A stretch of DNA of 64,000 bases from Terriglobales bacterium (lineage in GTDB: Bacteria; Acidobacteriota; Terriglobia; Terriglobales; Acidobacteriaceae), in contig DASRFG010000014.1 in NCBI GenBank assembly GCA_035651655.1, positions 62,001 through 126,000 of the forward strand, written 5' to 3'. The notes under the pieces are model-generated. The model was not told where the DNA came from. It was given only the letters and a program-made list of their open reading frames with translations, and ran no database searches. Position 1 is the first letter of the stretch; the number at the start of each line of letters is the position of its first letter. A program made the translations under genes and the position numbers. Of this stretch, positions 52,863-61,395 are shown piece by piece.

Positions 52863-52889
52863 TTCGCGGGAAATGTTACAGTCCGCGAA
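52863..52889. promoter_or_regulatory. Inverted repeat in the divergent RidA/RraA promoter region
   Basis: TTCGCGG (52863-52869) and CCGCGAA (52883-52889) are perfect 7-base arms, with centres 20 bases apart (two helical turns), a layout suited to a dimeric regulator. It sits in the 70-base gap between the divergent ridA-like and rraA-like genes, upstream of a TATATA -10 candidate at 52892. The IclR gene at 53797 is the nearest regulator. Confidence 0.45.
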
Positions 52890-52913
52890 CATATATACAA
52901 CCAGGAGCACGGA

Positions 52914-53702
52914 ATGAACAAATTCCCCAAGTTCGCTACCGGCCACATCAGGACAGTTCTCATCTTCGTCCTTTCATTTTCGGCGGCATTCTATGGTCTG
53001 GCCCGGCTCCTTCCAGCGCAGTCCCAGGCGAGCCCGTCTGCAGGCCAGACCGGAAGCACGTCGCTCTTGGAAGGATTTCGCCACGTGGAAGTCGCATCCG
53101 TTTCGGACGCGTTGGAGCAGATTGCCGGAAAGAGAATGTACATGACCCATCGCATGCAGCCAATTTTCCCCAGTAAATTTGCCGGGTATGCGCTCACCGT
53201 GTCGCTGAAAAAGGCAGAAGCGAACAACGACCCGGCGGCCCTCAGCGGAATGATTGCAGCCATAGACCAGGGCTCTCCCGATTCGGTTTACGTTATGGTG
53301 GTTGAAGACGGAGCCGATATAGCCGGGATGGGTGGCCTCATGGGAACCGCGATGTCGGCGCGAAACTTCGCGGGTGCAGTAATTGATGGCGGCGTGCGCG
53401 ACGTCGCCTATCTGAGGAAAATCGGCTTTCCGGTTTACGCACTCGGCATGGTTCCGTCCACATCCGTAAATCATTACCGCTTCGCTGGAGCCAATGTTCC
53501 GGTTACGTGTGATGGAGTGCCGGTTCAGGCTGGCGATATCGTTGTCGCCGATGCGGACGGGATTGCCGTGGTTCCACGCGCCAGGGCGCAGGAAGTTTTG
53601 ACCCGCGCACAGGAGATGGACTTCAAAGAGCATTCCATGTACCCCTATATAGAAAAATACAAGTCGCTGGGTGAAGCGATCAAGAAATTCGGACGGCTGT
53701 AA
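52914..53702 (+). CDS. RraA-family protein with signal peptide (1)
   Basis: A 262-residue protein with a signal or anchor helix (IRTVLIFVLSFSAAFYGLARLL) and a RraA/HMG-CHA-aldolase domain: GGLMGTAMSARNFAGAVIDGGVRDVAY with the DGxxRD active-site motif, then VTCDGVPVQAGDIVVADADGIAVV. Family members are divalent-metal aldolases for 4-hydroxy-4-methyl-2-oxoglutarate or oxaloacetate decarboxylases. A periplasmic location is unusual. AGGAG lies 7 bases ahead of the ATG at 52914. It is the first gene of a plus-strand group with IclR, 94 bases on, and has a second exported relative at 59050. Confidence 0.87.
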   Translation: MNKFPKFATGHIRTVLIFVLSFSAAFYGLARLLPAQSQASPSAGQTGSTSLLEGFRHVEVASVSDALEQIAGKRMYMTHRMQPIFPSKFAGYALTVSLKKAEANNDPAALSGMIAAIDQGSPDSVYVMVVEDGADIAGMGGLMGTAMSARNFAGAVIDGGVRDVAYLRKIGFPVYALGMVPSTSVNHYRFAGANVPVTCDGVPVQAGDIVVADADGIAVVPRARAQEVLTRAQEMDFKEHSMYPYIEKYKSLGEAIKKFGRL

Positions 53703-53796
53703 TTTGCCGAGAGTGGGCTATTGCATTAATGCCGTTTTCATCAGATAATCCGCACTTTCATTTTTAGGTCGGCAATTAAGTTGCGGAGATCACCCC

Positions 53797-54672
53797 ATGC
53801 CACCTTCTGTTCAACCAAAACGTACCTACAACATCACCGCCCTTCAGCGCGGCTTGCGACTGCTCAACCTGTTTGCGAAATCGGATCAGGGCCTCACCGC
53901 CAGCCAAGTCTCTAAACTGTCGGGACTCCCGGTCAGCACCGTGCATCGCTTCCTGGTAAATCTGGACGGAACCGGTTTTCTCAACTGTGACGGCACCGGC
54001 CACTACCATCTAGGCATCGCCTGCTTCTCCATAGGCCAGGCTGCGCTGGGGCAGCTTGATATTCGTCGCCTCAGCCTGCCGTTTCTTCGCGAACTCAACC
54101 AGCAAACACGTGAGACGGTTCATCTGACTGTGCGGCATGGGCTCTCTGCGGTGTACGTGGAGAAGCTTGACTCCATGGAACCGCTGCGCATTTATTCGCG
54201 CATTGGGGCGGCGGTTCCGCTGTACTGCACTGCCGTAGGCAAGATTTTGTTGGCCTACATGCCGGAGAACGAGCGGAACGACATTCTTCAGCAGAGCCAG
54301 TTGAAGCGGCTTACGCCCAACACCATTGGCAGCATTCAAGAATTGCAGACCCACTTGCAGCGAGTGCGAAAGAACGGCTACGCCTGCGATTTGGAAGAGA
54401 ACGAACCGCACATCCGCTGCATCGCCGCTCCTGTCTGGGACCATACCGGAGGAGTCAATGCCAGCCTCAGCATTACCGGCCCGGCGGTCCGCATGCCGGT
54501 CGCACGCCTGCGACAGTTGGCGCCGTTGATCCAGGATGCCGGTTTGAAGATCTCCCGGGAACTGGGCTACCAAAGCTTTCGGCCGTCGCCTGATTTGCCG
54601 CCTCGAGGCAATGTTGCCGCAACTGACATTCGCGCCCGCCACAGAGGCCCTCTCGAATCGGCCGTGAGATGA
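53797..54672 (+). CDS. IclR-family transcriptional regulator
   Basis: A 291-residue regulator. The winged helix occupies about residues 12-75 (NITALQRGLRLLNLFAK, ASQVSKLSGLPVSTVHRFLVNL) and the ligand-binding GAF-like IclR domain about 90-260, with YCTAVGKILLAYMP and the ligand-pocket Cys in HIRCIAAPVWD. It binds small acids such as KDG or aromatic acids in other members. Its stop overlaps the start of the DUF4380-like gene by 4 bases, so it is co-expressed with the PQQ dehydrogenase group. The candidate operator is the repeat at 52863-52889. Confidence 0.9.
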   Translation: MPPSVQPKRTYNITALQRGLRLLNLFAKSDQGLTASQVSKLSGLPVSTVHRFLVNLDGTGFLNCDGTGHYHLGIACFSIGQAALGQLDIRRLSLPFLRELNQQTRETVHLTVRHGLSAVYVEKLDSMEPLRIYSRIGAAVPLYCTAVGKILLAYMPENERNDILQQSQLKRLTPNTIGSIQELQTHLQRVRKNGYACDLEENEPHIRCIAAPVWDHTGGVNASLSITGPAVRMPVARLRQLAPLIQDAGLKISRELGYQSFRPSPDLPPRGNVAATDIRARHRGPLESAVR

Positions 54673-56045
54673 AACGTTGCGCGAGCATGGTTGTGGCAAT
54701 TTGCGGTCTGATGGGCGGGGCCCTTTGGGGACAATCACCGACTGCCGCTCATGCGCCGTGCCAAATTCGCTCCGCGACTTTCGAGGGATGGAAAGCCCAA
54801 GAAATTTCGAATGATTGGGTACGACTTACTATCGTCCCGCAACTCGGAGGCCGCCTGATGCAGGTGACCTTTGGCAGCCACCCTTATCTATTCGTCAACG
54901 CCCATTATAAAGGCCAATACATTTCTCCTGCCGACGCCAAGGGACGCTGGATCAATTACGGCGGCGACAAAGTCTGGCCGATGCCCGAGGGCACCGAGGA
55001 CGAGCAGCATTGGCCTGGGCCATACGCGGATCCACTCGATGATGGCGTTTACGAATTTAAGGTCCTCTTTCGCGGTCCAATGTGTACGGCGCGACTGGAT
55101 GGGCCTGCCGACCCGCTAACCGGGTTGCAATATTCCCGCGACATCAGCCTCCGTAGTGACTCGCCGGAAGTCTCCTTTCACGCCGTCATGAAGAATGCGA
55201 GCGGACACCCGATCACTTGGTCAATGCAATCCGTCTCCCAATATGATTTGGCGGATGCGAAATCTCCCGGCAGCTACAACCATGATTTCTGGGCATTCAC
55301 TCCGGTGAACACCAACAGCGCTTACCCCAACCGGTTTCACGTACGTTCCGGAGTGGCCGATGCGCCTGTTTTTGGAATCCACGATTCATTGTTCACCCTC
55401 CACTACTCGTACCTTGAAAACGAAATCTGGATTGATTCGACTGGCGGCTGGTTAGCAGTAGCGGACGGAGAATCGGGTTACGGGATGGTTGAGCGTTTTC
55501 GCTATCAACCGGGCGCCGATTACCCGGGCAAAGCGACCGTAATCTTCTACACCAACGGACCCAGTGTTGAAGTGCACGGCAACGACGCGGCGAAGCTGAG
55601 CGCGTCGAATCCTGACGATGCGCTTTATTACATGGAAGCCGAACTGAATAGCCCCATGGCCCGTCTAGGCCCTGGGGAAGCGTACGCCATGGATACACAT
55701 TGGTTTCCCGTGCGCATGGGACGGGAGTTGTCCGCGGTGACGGATGCCGGTGTCGTAGGGCGGCCACTCAAGTGCTCCAATGTCGCAGGTGGCGTGGAAC
55801 TTTCTGGAACCATCGGCGTGTTCTTCTCCGGCAAGCTGATAGCACGTGCTTACGACGCGCGCGGCGCACACATGAGTGATGTTTCTCTGCTACGAGTAGA
55901 TCCAACCAGCGCAGTGGAACTGAATCAGAAAATTGAGGTCCCGCAAACGACGGGCCGTGTTTCCCTTCATCTGATTGATGATCAGGGAAGCGACCGCGGA
56001 TCGTTGGGCGAAGTTGCCGTAAGCCGAACGGAAAAGGGTCACTAA
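54669..56045 (+). CDS. Exported DUF4380-like protein (galactose-mutarotase-type fold)
   Basis: A 458-residue protein with a signal peptide (SMVVAICGLMGGALWGQ). The main part reads like the DUF4380 / mutarotase-like beta-supersandwich: RLTIVPQLGGRLMQVTFGSHPYLF, GDKVWPMPEG, and a Trp-rich middle. Such proteins handle carbohydrates, often as putative epimerases or binding proteins. Here it sits between IclR (4-base overlap) and the PQQ dehydrogenase (3-base gap), so it probably prepares or binds the sugar substrate in the periplasm. The family name is from motif recollection and should be read as likely, not proven. Confidence 0.75.
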   Translation: MKRCASMVVAICGLMGGALWGQSPTAAHAPCQIRSATFEGWKAQEISNDWVRLTIVPQLGGRLMQVTFGSHPYLFVNAHYKGQYISPADAKGRWINYGGDKVWPMPEGTEDEQHWPGPYADPLDDGVYEFKVLFRGPMCTARLDGPADPLTGLQYSRDISLRSDSPEVSFHAVMKNASGHPITWSMQSVSQYDLADAKSPGSYNHDFWAFTPVNTNSAYPNRFHVRSGVADAPVFGIHDSLFTLHYSYLENEIWIDSTGGWLAVADGESGYGMVERFRYQPGADYPGKATVIFYTNGPSVEVHGNDAAKLSASNPDDALYYMEAELNSPMARLGPGEAYAMDTHWFPVRMGRELSAVTDAGVVGRPLKCSNVAGGVELSGTIGVFFSGKLIARAYDARGAHMSDVSLLRVDPTSAVELNQKIEVPQTTGRVSLHLIDDQGSDRGSLGEVAVSRTEKGH

Positions 56046-56048
56046 GGG

Positions 56049-57698
56049 ATGCGTTCTTGGCTGCGACTCATGAGTATGAGCGCCATATTCGGCTGCGCCG
56101 CTGCGACCATTGGCATCTCTGCGTCCGCTGGAGACGGCGCGGATTCGGCAGTCTCAACCGCTATTGATGTAACTCCCGCCGATATTGCTGCACAGCCACT
56201 GGGAGCCAATTGGCTGTCTTACAACGGCGATTACTCGGGGAAGCGTTACAGCACTCTCTCTCAAATTAACCGCAGCAACGTAGCCCAGTTGCGTGCACAG
56301 TGGGTCTTCCACGCTTCCAATGTGAGCTTCCTTGAGGTCACGCCACAGGTAGTAAACGGAATAATGTTCGTCACCGCTGCCAATGATGCTTATGCTCTGG
56401 ATGCGCGTACCGGAAGAACTATCTGGCATCACGCCCGTCCGGTGACTGAAGGGTTGATCGATGACGCCTCCCAGCATGTGACGCGAGGTGTGGGCATTTG
56501 GCATTCACGAATTTATATGGAAACCGACAACGCCCATCTGCTTTGCCTGGATGCGCGCTCCGGAAATTTGATTTGGGACGTCGCTTACGCGGCCGATAAC
56601 AAAAACTATGGGGCGACCAGTGCCCCGCTGGTGGTGAAAGATAAAGTTCTGGTTGGCACTTCTGGTGGAGACGACGGGGTACGCGGATTTCTTGCCGCCT
56701 ATGACGCTCAGACCGGCAAGCAGGCGTGGCGTTTCTGGACGATTCCTGCGCCCGGAGAGTTTGGGTCTTCGAGCTGGCCTGGAGACAGCTATTTGCACGG
56801 TGGCGGCACCACTTGGATGCCGGGTACGTATGACCCTCAACTAAACACGCTTTATTGGACTACTAGCAACCCCGCTCCCGATTTCGACGGTACCACCCGG
56901 CCCGGCGACAATCTTTATACCGACTGCGTGCTGGCGATTGATCCCGATACCGGCAAGCTGAAGTGGTACTTCCAATTCACTCCCCACGACCTCTTCGATT
57001 ACGACGCTACCGAAACCCCGGTGCTGGTTGACGCTGTTTATAAAGGCTCACCACGTAAGCTCTTGCTGCAGGCAAATCGTAACGGATTTATTTATGTGCT
57101 TGATCGGACGAGCGGGAAATTCCTTTCCGCCCTGCGGTTCGCCGAAAAATTGAATTGGGCGAAGGGAATTGACGCCGAAGGCAGACCCATACGTACCGAC
57201 GTAAAGCCGACACTAGAGGGAACTCGTGTATGTCCCAGCTATGCCGGCGCAACCAACTGGTTCTCTCCTTCGTATAATCCGGCCACTCGCCTCTTGTATT
57301 TTATGGCGCTGGAAGACTGCGAGATGTTTTTCTCCAAGCCACAGGAATTCTCGGAGGGGCGTACCTATTACTCCACCGGGGTGAAACACCTTCCCGGCGA
57401 GAGGGGCGAGAAGCTGCTCCTCGCCTACAACCTGGACACAGGAAAACTCGCCTGGCGTCTGCCGCAGGTGGGTCCCGGTCACTCTGCCGGCGGGACCATG
57501 ACCACCGCCGGTGGGCTAGTGTTCTTCGGAGATGATGCCCAATCATTTGAGGCGGTGGACGCGCAGACCGGTGCGCCGCTTTGGCATTTCAACACGGGCC
57601 AAACATTACATGCGTCCCCCATGAGTTATGCGGTCAATGGGAAGCAGTTTGTTGCGATCGCGTCGGGAACGGACCTGTTCAGCTTTGCGTTACCGTAG
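56049..57698 (+). CDS. PQQ-dependent alcohol/sugar dehydrogenase with lanthanide-type active site
   Basis: A 549-residue periplasmic quinoprotein with a signal peptide (MSMSAIFGCAAATIGISASA). The eight-bladed propeller shows Trp-docking repeats such as SLLDARTGRTIWHH-type segments (YALDARTGRTIW, AYDAQTGKQAWRFW, NLDTGKLAWRL). The catalytic segment TPHDLFDYD has D317 as the base and D319 two residues on, as in lanthanide-using XoxF and PedH; calcium enzymes have Ala or Ser there. The vicinal Cys-Cys pair found in many family members is absent (DASQHVTRG occupies the place). There is no C-terminal cytochrome domain, so an external cytochrome c, perhaps the one at 51447, must accept electrons. 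Confidence 0.88.
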   Translation: MRSWLRLMSMSAIFGCAAATIGISASAGDGADSAVSTAIDVTPADIAAQPLGANWLSYNGDYSGKRYSTLSQINRSNVAQLRAQWVFHASNVSFLEVTPQVVNGIMFVTAANDAYALDARTGRTIWHHARPVTEGLIDDASQHVTRGVGIWHSRIYMETDNAHLLCLDARSGNLIWDVAYAADNKNYGATSAPLVVKDKVLVGTSGGDDGVRGFLAAYDAQTGKQAWRFWTIPAPGEFGSSSWPGDSYLHGGGTTWMPGTYDPQLNTLYWTTSNPAPDFDGTTRPGDNLYTDCVLAIDPDTGKLKWYFQFTPHDLFDYDATETPVLVDAVYKGSPRKLLLQANRNGFIYVLDRTSGKFLSALRFAEKLNWAKGIDAEGRPIRTDVKPTLEGTRVCPSYAGATNWFSPSYNPATRLLYFMALEDCEMFFSKPQEFSEGRTYYSTGVKHLPGERGEKLLLAYNLDTGKLAWRLPQVGPGHSAGGTMTTAGGLVFFGDDAQSFEAVDAQTGAPLWHFNTGQTLHASPMSYAVNGKQFVAIASGTDLFSFALP

Positions 57699-57718
57699 CC
57701 ATGTAATCGAGAGGAGCA

Positions 57719-58972
57719 ATGATGCGACTGAGTGCGAGTTGGAACCGCCGAAGTTTTCTGAGTACTTTGACCGTGGCTGCAGGCTGGGCCTTGGCCGGGC
57801 CGCGTAGCCTCCTTGGCCGCGCCCCGTCCCGCAGTGGCGGGCCCACAGGTTTCGGCCAGTCAGGCAATGTTTACGAAGAACTTGGCTTGGCCACCGTGAT
57901 CAACGGCCAGGGGACCATGACCGTGCTCGGCGGGTCGCTGCCTCGTCCTGAGGTTGAGGCCATTATGGCCGAAGCCGGAAAGCATTTCGTCAGCATCAAC
58001 GACCTTGAGGTCGCAGCCGGCAATCGCATCGCGCAAATGCTGAAGCTCCCGGATGGCTACACTGCCCTAGTAACATCCGGCGCAGCCGGAGCTATGATGT
58101 CCGGATTGGCCGGCATTCTTACCGGGGACAACGAAACCTTTATCAAACAACTGCCCGACCTCACCGGGATGAAGTCCGAAGTAATCATTCAAAAGTCACA
58201 TCGCAACGGATTCGATCATCAACTGCGTGCCACCGGCATAAAGCTGATTGAAGTCGAAACTCGCGACGATGTGCGCAGGGCGGTCAACAACAAGACAGCA
58301 ATGATGCACTTCTCCAACTTTGCGAATGCGGCGGGAGAGATCAAGGTGGACGAGTGGCTGAAGCTGGCCAAGGAATATAAGATTCCGGCTTTTAACGACG
58401 CGGCCGCGGATACTCCGCCGGTTTCTCATCTTTGGGATTACGCCCATATGGGATATGACCTGATCGCATTCAGCGGGGGAAAAGCTATTCGAGGTCCGCA
58501 ATGCGCCGGGTTATTAACCGGTCGCAAGGACCTGGTCTCCTATGCTCTGCTGAACAACAGCCCGAATGAGGACACACTCGGTCGTGGCCAGAAAGTGGGG
58601 AAGGAAGAGATTATTGGGATGATCAAAGCTCTAGAGCTTTATCTGAACGAAGATCACGAGGCGCTCAACAAAGAATGGTGGGGAAGGCTGGATACGATTT
58701 CCCGCGAGCTCACAAAGGTGCCGGGCGTCAGCACTGCTTATTTCGTTCCTGATATCGCGAATCACGTTCCCACAATGCAGATCAATTGGGATCCCCGGCG
58801 CATCGCGCTTACCCCCCATGACGCTTCCACCTATTTGAAGGGACTGAAACCGAGAATCGTTTTGGGATCTAGCCCGATCGGTTTGGATATGAATTCATTC
58901 ATGCTCAAACCCGGAGAAGACAAGATTATCGCCGACCAGTTGGTACGCATGTTTCGGGCACATGCAGCATGA
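57719..58972 (+). CDS. SelA-like PLP enzyme with Tat signal peptide
   Basis: A 417-residue fold-type I PLP protein related to SelA and to D-glucosaminate-6-phosphate ammonia-lyase-type enzymes. VTSGAAGAMMSGLAGILTG is the PLP-phosphate loop, FNDAAADTPP the Asp region, and FSGGKAIRGPQCAGLLTG carries the PLP lysine. ASWNRRSFLSTLTVAAGWALAG at the N-terminus is a twin-arginine signal. It follows the PQQ dehydrogenase by 20 bases. It likely performs beta-elimination or deamination of an amino or sugar acid in the periplasm; an exported RidA nearby could clear the enamine product. Two adjacent ATGs (57719, 57722) both fit; GAGGAG favours the second. Confidence 0.87.
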   Translation: MMRLSASWNRRSFLSTLTVAAGWALAGPRSLLGRAPSRSGGPTGFGQSGNVYEELGLATVINGQGTMTVLGGSLPRPEVEAIMAEAGKHFVSINDLEVAAGNRIAQMLKLPDGYTALVTSGAAGAMMSGLAGILTGDNETFIKQLPDLTGMKSEVIIQKSHRNGFDHQLRATGIKLIEVETRDDVRRAVNNKTAMMHFSNFANAAGEIKVDEWLKLAKEYKIPAFNDAAADTPPVSHLWDYAHMGYDLIAFSGGKAIRGPQCAGLLTGRKDLVSYALLNNSPNEDTLGRGQKVGKEEIIGMIKALELYLNEDHEALNKEWWGRLDTISRELTKVPGVSTAYFVPDIANHVPTMQINWDPRRIALTPHDASTYLKGLKPRIVLGSSPIGLDMNSFMLKPGEDKIIADQLVRMFRAHAA

Positions 58973-59049
58973 TATATGCCTCAGCTGCTGAAGGATGGGA
59001 ATTGCCAATAGTGAAGTCCGTTCCGCAAAGACACCGGCTCTCGCTTTGC

Positions 59050-59952
59050 CTACTGAGGCGCCATGCGCCGTTTGGAGCCTTTCTGCTCCAGCCATTTATT
59101 AAATTCTTCGATCATTGGCTTTGTCCATCTGGCGTCAATCTGACCCGGCGTGTACTTGCCCTGGCGCAACATCATGTGTCCCCACTCGTCCACGAAGTGG
59201 GTCATCTCCGTGTCATCAGCCACTTTTTGCGCGAGTTGCGGAGGAATAAAGGTAACTCCCTCGGGGTCGCCCACCGCGATGTCTCCCGGCATCACCGTGG
59301 CGTTGCCGATTCGAATTGGCACGTTGATTCCCATCAACATTGTGCCCTCGAGCGCGGAGGGATCGGCGCCGCGCACGTAAACCTGAAATCCCTTGATCTC
59401 TTGTATGCCGCTGGTGTCGCGCACTGCACCATCCACGATCAGGCCGTTATGGCTGTGCGCGTAGATCGCAGTCGAGAGATTATCGCCCGCAAATGTGCCG
59501 TAGCGGATTTTGCCAAACAAATCCACCACCAGCACGTCCCCCGGCTTCAGAATATCTATGACCCAGGAGTTCTCGCCGCCCACACGCGATTCCTTCTTTC
59601 CGTTTGCCTGAATCACGGCGTCTACATCCGGCCTATGCGGCATAAAGACCGCAGTTACAACTCGTCCCACCAGTCGTTCTCCCGGATTAATCACCTTCCA
59701 TCCGCCCTCAAACTGGTTTCGAAAACCGGCATCTTGCAGGACGTCCCACGCCTCCTCTGCAGTGATGTCTTTAAATCGGGAGAGCAGAGCATCGGGAACC
59801 ATCGGACGGCCGTCAGGGAAGCGCTCGCCGCGCCATTCAGGTGTGAAGGCGATGCGCTGTTCTTTGGAGAACGTTCCCAACTGCGCGTTCGCTGGGAGCG
59901 CGACCACCGTACTCAAGACTCCAACTGCGAAGTAGCGGGCAACATTGATCAT
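59050..59952 (-). CDS. RraA-family protein with signal peptide (2)
   Basis: A 300-residue protein with a signal peptide (YFAVGVLSTVVALPANAQ). Like the gene at 52914 it has the RraA active site, here GLIVDGAVRDTSGIQEIKG with DGxxRD, preceded by a 100-residue N-terminal extension and a tail of about 60 residues after the core that the other copy lacks. Metal-dependent aldolase or decarboxylase activity is expected from the family. The ATG at 59952 is chosen because the signal peptide follows at once. It is divergent from the MFS gene at 60030 and lies opposite the plus-strand sugar-acid genes. Two exported RraA proteins in 7 kb is striking. Confidence 0.87.
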   Translation of the reverse strand: MINVARYFAVGVLSTVVALPANAQLGTFSKEQRIAFTPEWRGERFPDGRPMVPDALLSRFKDITAEEAWDVLQDAGFRNQFEGGWKVINPGERLVGRVVTAVFMPHRPDVDAVIQANGKKESRVGGENSWVIDILKPGDVLVVDLFGKIRYGTFAGDNLSTAIYAHSHNGLIVDGAVRDTSGIQEIKGFQVYVRGADPSALEGTMLMGINVPIRIGNATVMPGDIAVGDPEGVTFIPPQLAQKVADDTEMTHFVDEWGHMMLRQGKYTPGQIDARWTKPMIEEFNKWLEQKGSKRRMAPQ

Positions 59953-60029
59953 GGGACTTTCCGCGAGAAGCAACGATGTTGCCATGAGAGTCGAAACGCC
60001 GCAACCGTTTCCGCAATCCAGGAGCAAAA

Positions 60030-61376
60030 GTGACCAGCGAAAAATCTACCAACGTGCGCTGGTTCCTGGTGTTCTGGCTTTTCATTCTCAGTGCCGTGGC
60101 GTATCTCGATCGGGTGAATCTTTCGATTGCCGCCACCTCGATCGCCCGCGAGTACCATCTCAGCAAAATTCAGCTTGGGCCCGTCTTCAGCGCTTTTCTC
60201 CTGGGCTACGCGCTTTTTCAGACAATCGGAGGGCGATTGGCCGACCGCCTTGGTCCACGGCGAGTGCTCACGGCGGGGGTGTTGTGGTGGGGAATCTTTA
60301 CCGCGTTGGCCGCTGTTGTCCCTCCGGGGATCCGTGGCGCACTTGTTGTTTTCATTTCCCTACGGTTCTTGCTGGGAGCGGGAGAAGCTGTCATCTATCC
60401 GGCGTCTAATCAATTCGTTTCGCGCTGGATTCCGAGCAAGGACCGTGGGCTCGCCAACGGCCTCATCTTTGCCGGCGTAGGTGTCGGCGCGGGTCTCACC
60501 CCTCCATTGATTACGTACGTCATGATTCATCACGGCTGGCGATCCTCATTTTTTGTTTGTGCATTGATTGGAGCGCTGGCGGGGGCAGTCTGGTTTCTCA
60601 TCGCTCGCGACACTCCGGAACTGCACCCGAGTGTTTCCGCGGCTGAGCGCGAAGCCATTCGTTCGGGTTTAAGTCTCAAGGCATCGGCCGAACGACGGCC
60701 CATCTCATCACTGGTTCCCTGGACCAGCGTGCTGACCAGCAGAAGCGTTCTGGCAATAACCCTAAGCTACTTTTGTTACGGCTATGTCGCCTGGATCTTT
60801 TTCAGCTGGTTTTACATCTACCTTGCCGAGGTGCGGGGACTGAATTTGAAGGCCAGCGCCTTTTACGCGACGTTGCCTTTCCTCGCGATGGCAGTAACCT
60901 CGCCGCTCGGTGGTATTATCGGCGACCGGCTGACGCGCTCCCGGGGTGCCCGATTGGGAAGATGCGTTGTTGCCAGCGTGGCAATTTCCCTGGCTGCGGT
61001 GTTTCTTGTAATGGGTTCCAGAGTAGAGAGCGTTCGCCTCGCCAGTGTCGTGCTCGCTGGAGGAGCTGGCGCATTGTATCTGTCACAAAGCGCTTTCTGG
61101 TCGGTGACGGCTGACATTGCGGGCTCTTCGTCGGGGTCGGTTTCTGGATTCATGAACACGGGAAACCAATTGGGTGGTGCACTCACTGCCTCACTTACGC
61201 CCATCATCGCTGCTCGCTTTGGCTGGACCGCTTCATTCCTGGTGGCCGCCGCGATGTGTGTGGTTGGCTGCCTGGCTTGGCTGCTCGTGGATCCTGGATT
61301 TCGTCTGGCCGAAGTTACCCAGCCGCATCGGGAAGAAAATTCGGTGAAGACTCAGGTTGTGCAGCAACGCTCTTAG
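60030..61376 (+). CDS. MFS transporter, anion:cation symporter-like (hexuronate/sugar acid)
   Basis: A 448-residue, 12-helix carrier. AYLDRVNLSIAATSIAREYHLS, GRLADRLGPRRVLTAG and FLLGAGEAVIYPASNQFVSRWIP are the ACS-family motifs shared with the carrier at 45977. The start is GTG at 60030, with AGGAG 6 bases ahead. It begins a tight unit: KDG kinase 19 bases on, KDPG aldolase, then an aminotransferase. It therefore probably imports a sugar acid that is converted to 2-keto-3-deoxygluconate, or KDG itself. Confidence 0.87.
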   Translation: MTSEKSTNVRWFLVFWLFILSAVAYLDRVNLSIAATSIAREYHLSKIQLGPVFSAFLLGYALFQTIGGRLADRLGPRRVLTAGVLWWGIFTALAAVVPPGIRGALVVFISLRFLLGAGEAVIYPASNQFVSRWIPSKDRGLANGLIFAGVGVGAGLTPPLITYVMIHHGWRSSFFVCALIGALAGAVWFLIARDTPELHPSVSAAEREAIRSGLSLKASAERRPISSLVPWTSVLTSRSVLAITLSYFCYGYVAWIFFSWFYIYLAEVRGLNLKASAFYATLPFLAMAVTSPLGGIIGDRLTRSRGARLGRCVVASVAISLAAVFLVMGSRVESVRLASVVLAGGAGALYLSQSAFWSVTADIAGSSSGSVSGFMNTGNQLGGALTASLTPIIAARFGWTASFLVAAAMCVVGCLAWLLVDPGFRLAEVTQPHREENSVKTQVVQQRS

Positions 61377-61395
61377 TAATGAGCGTTCAAAGAAC

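Noticed and set aside
59970-59982. GCAAC-GAT-GTTGC inverted repeat between the second RraA gene and the MFS gene
   Set aside because: The arms are only 5 bases, I found no second copy near related promoters, and it may be chance in a 77-base gap.
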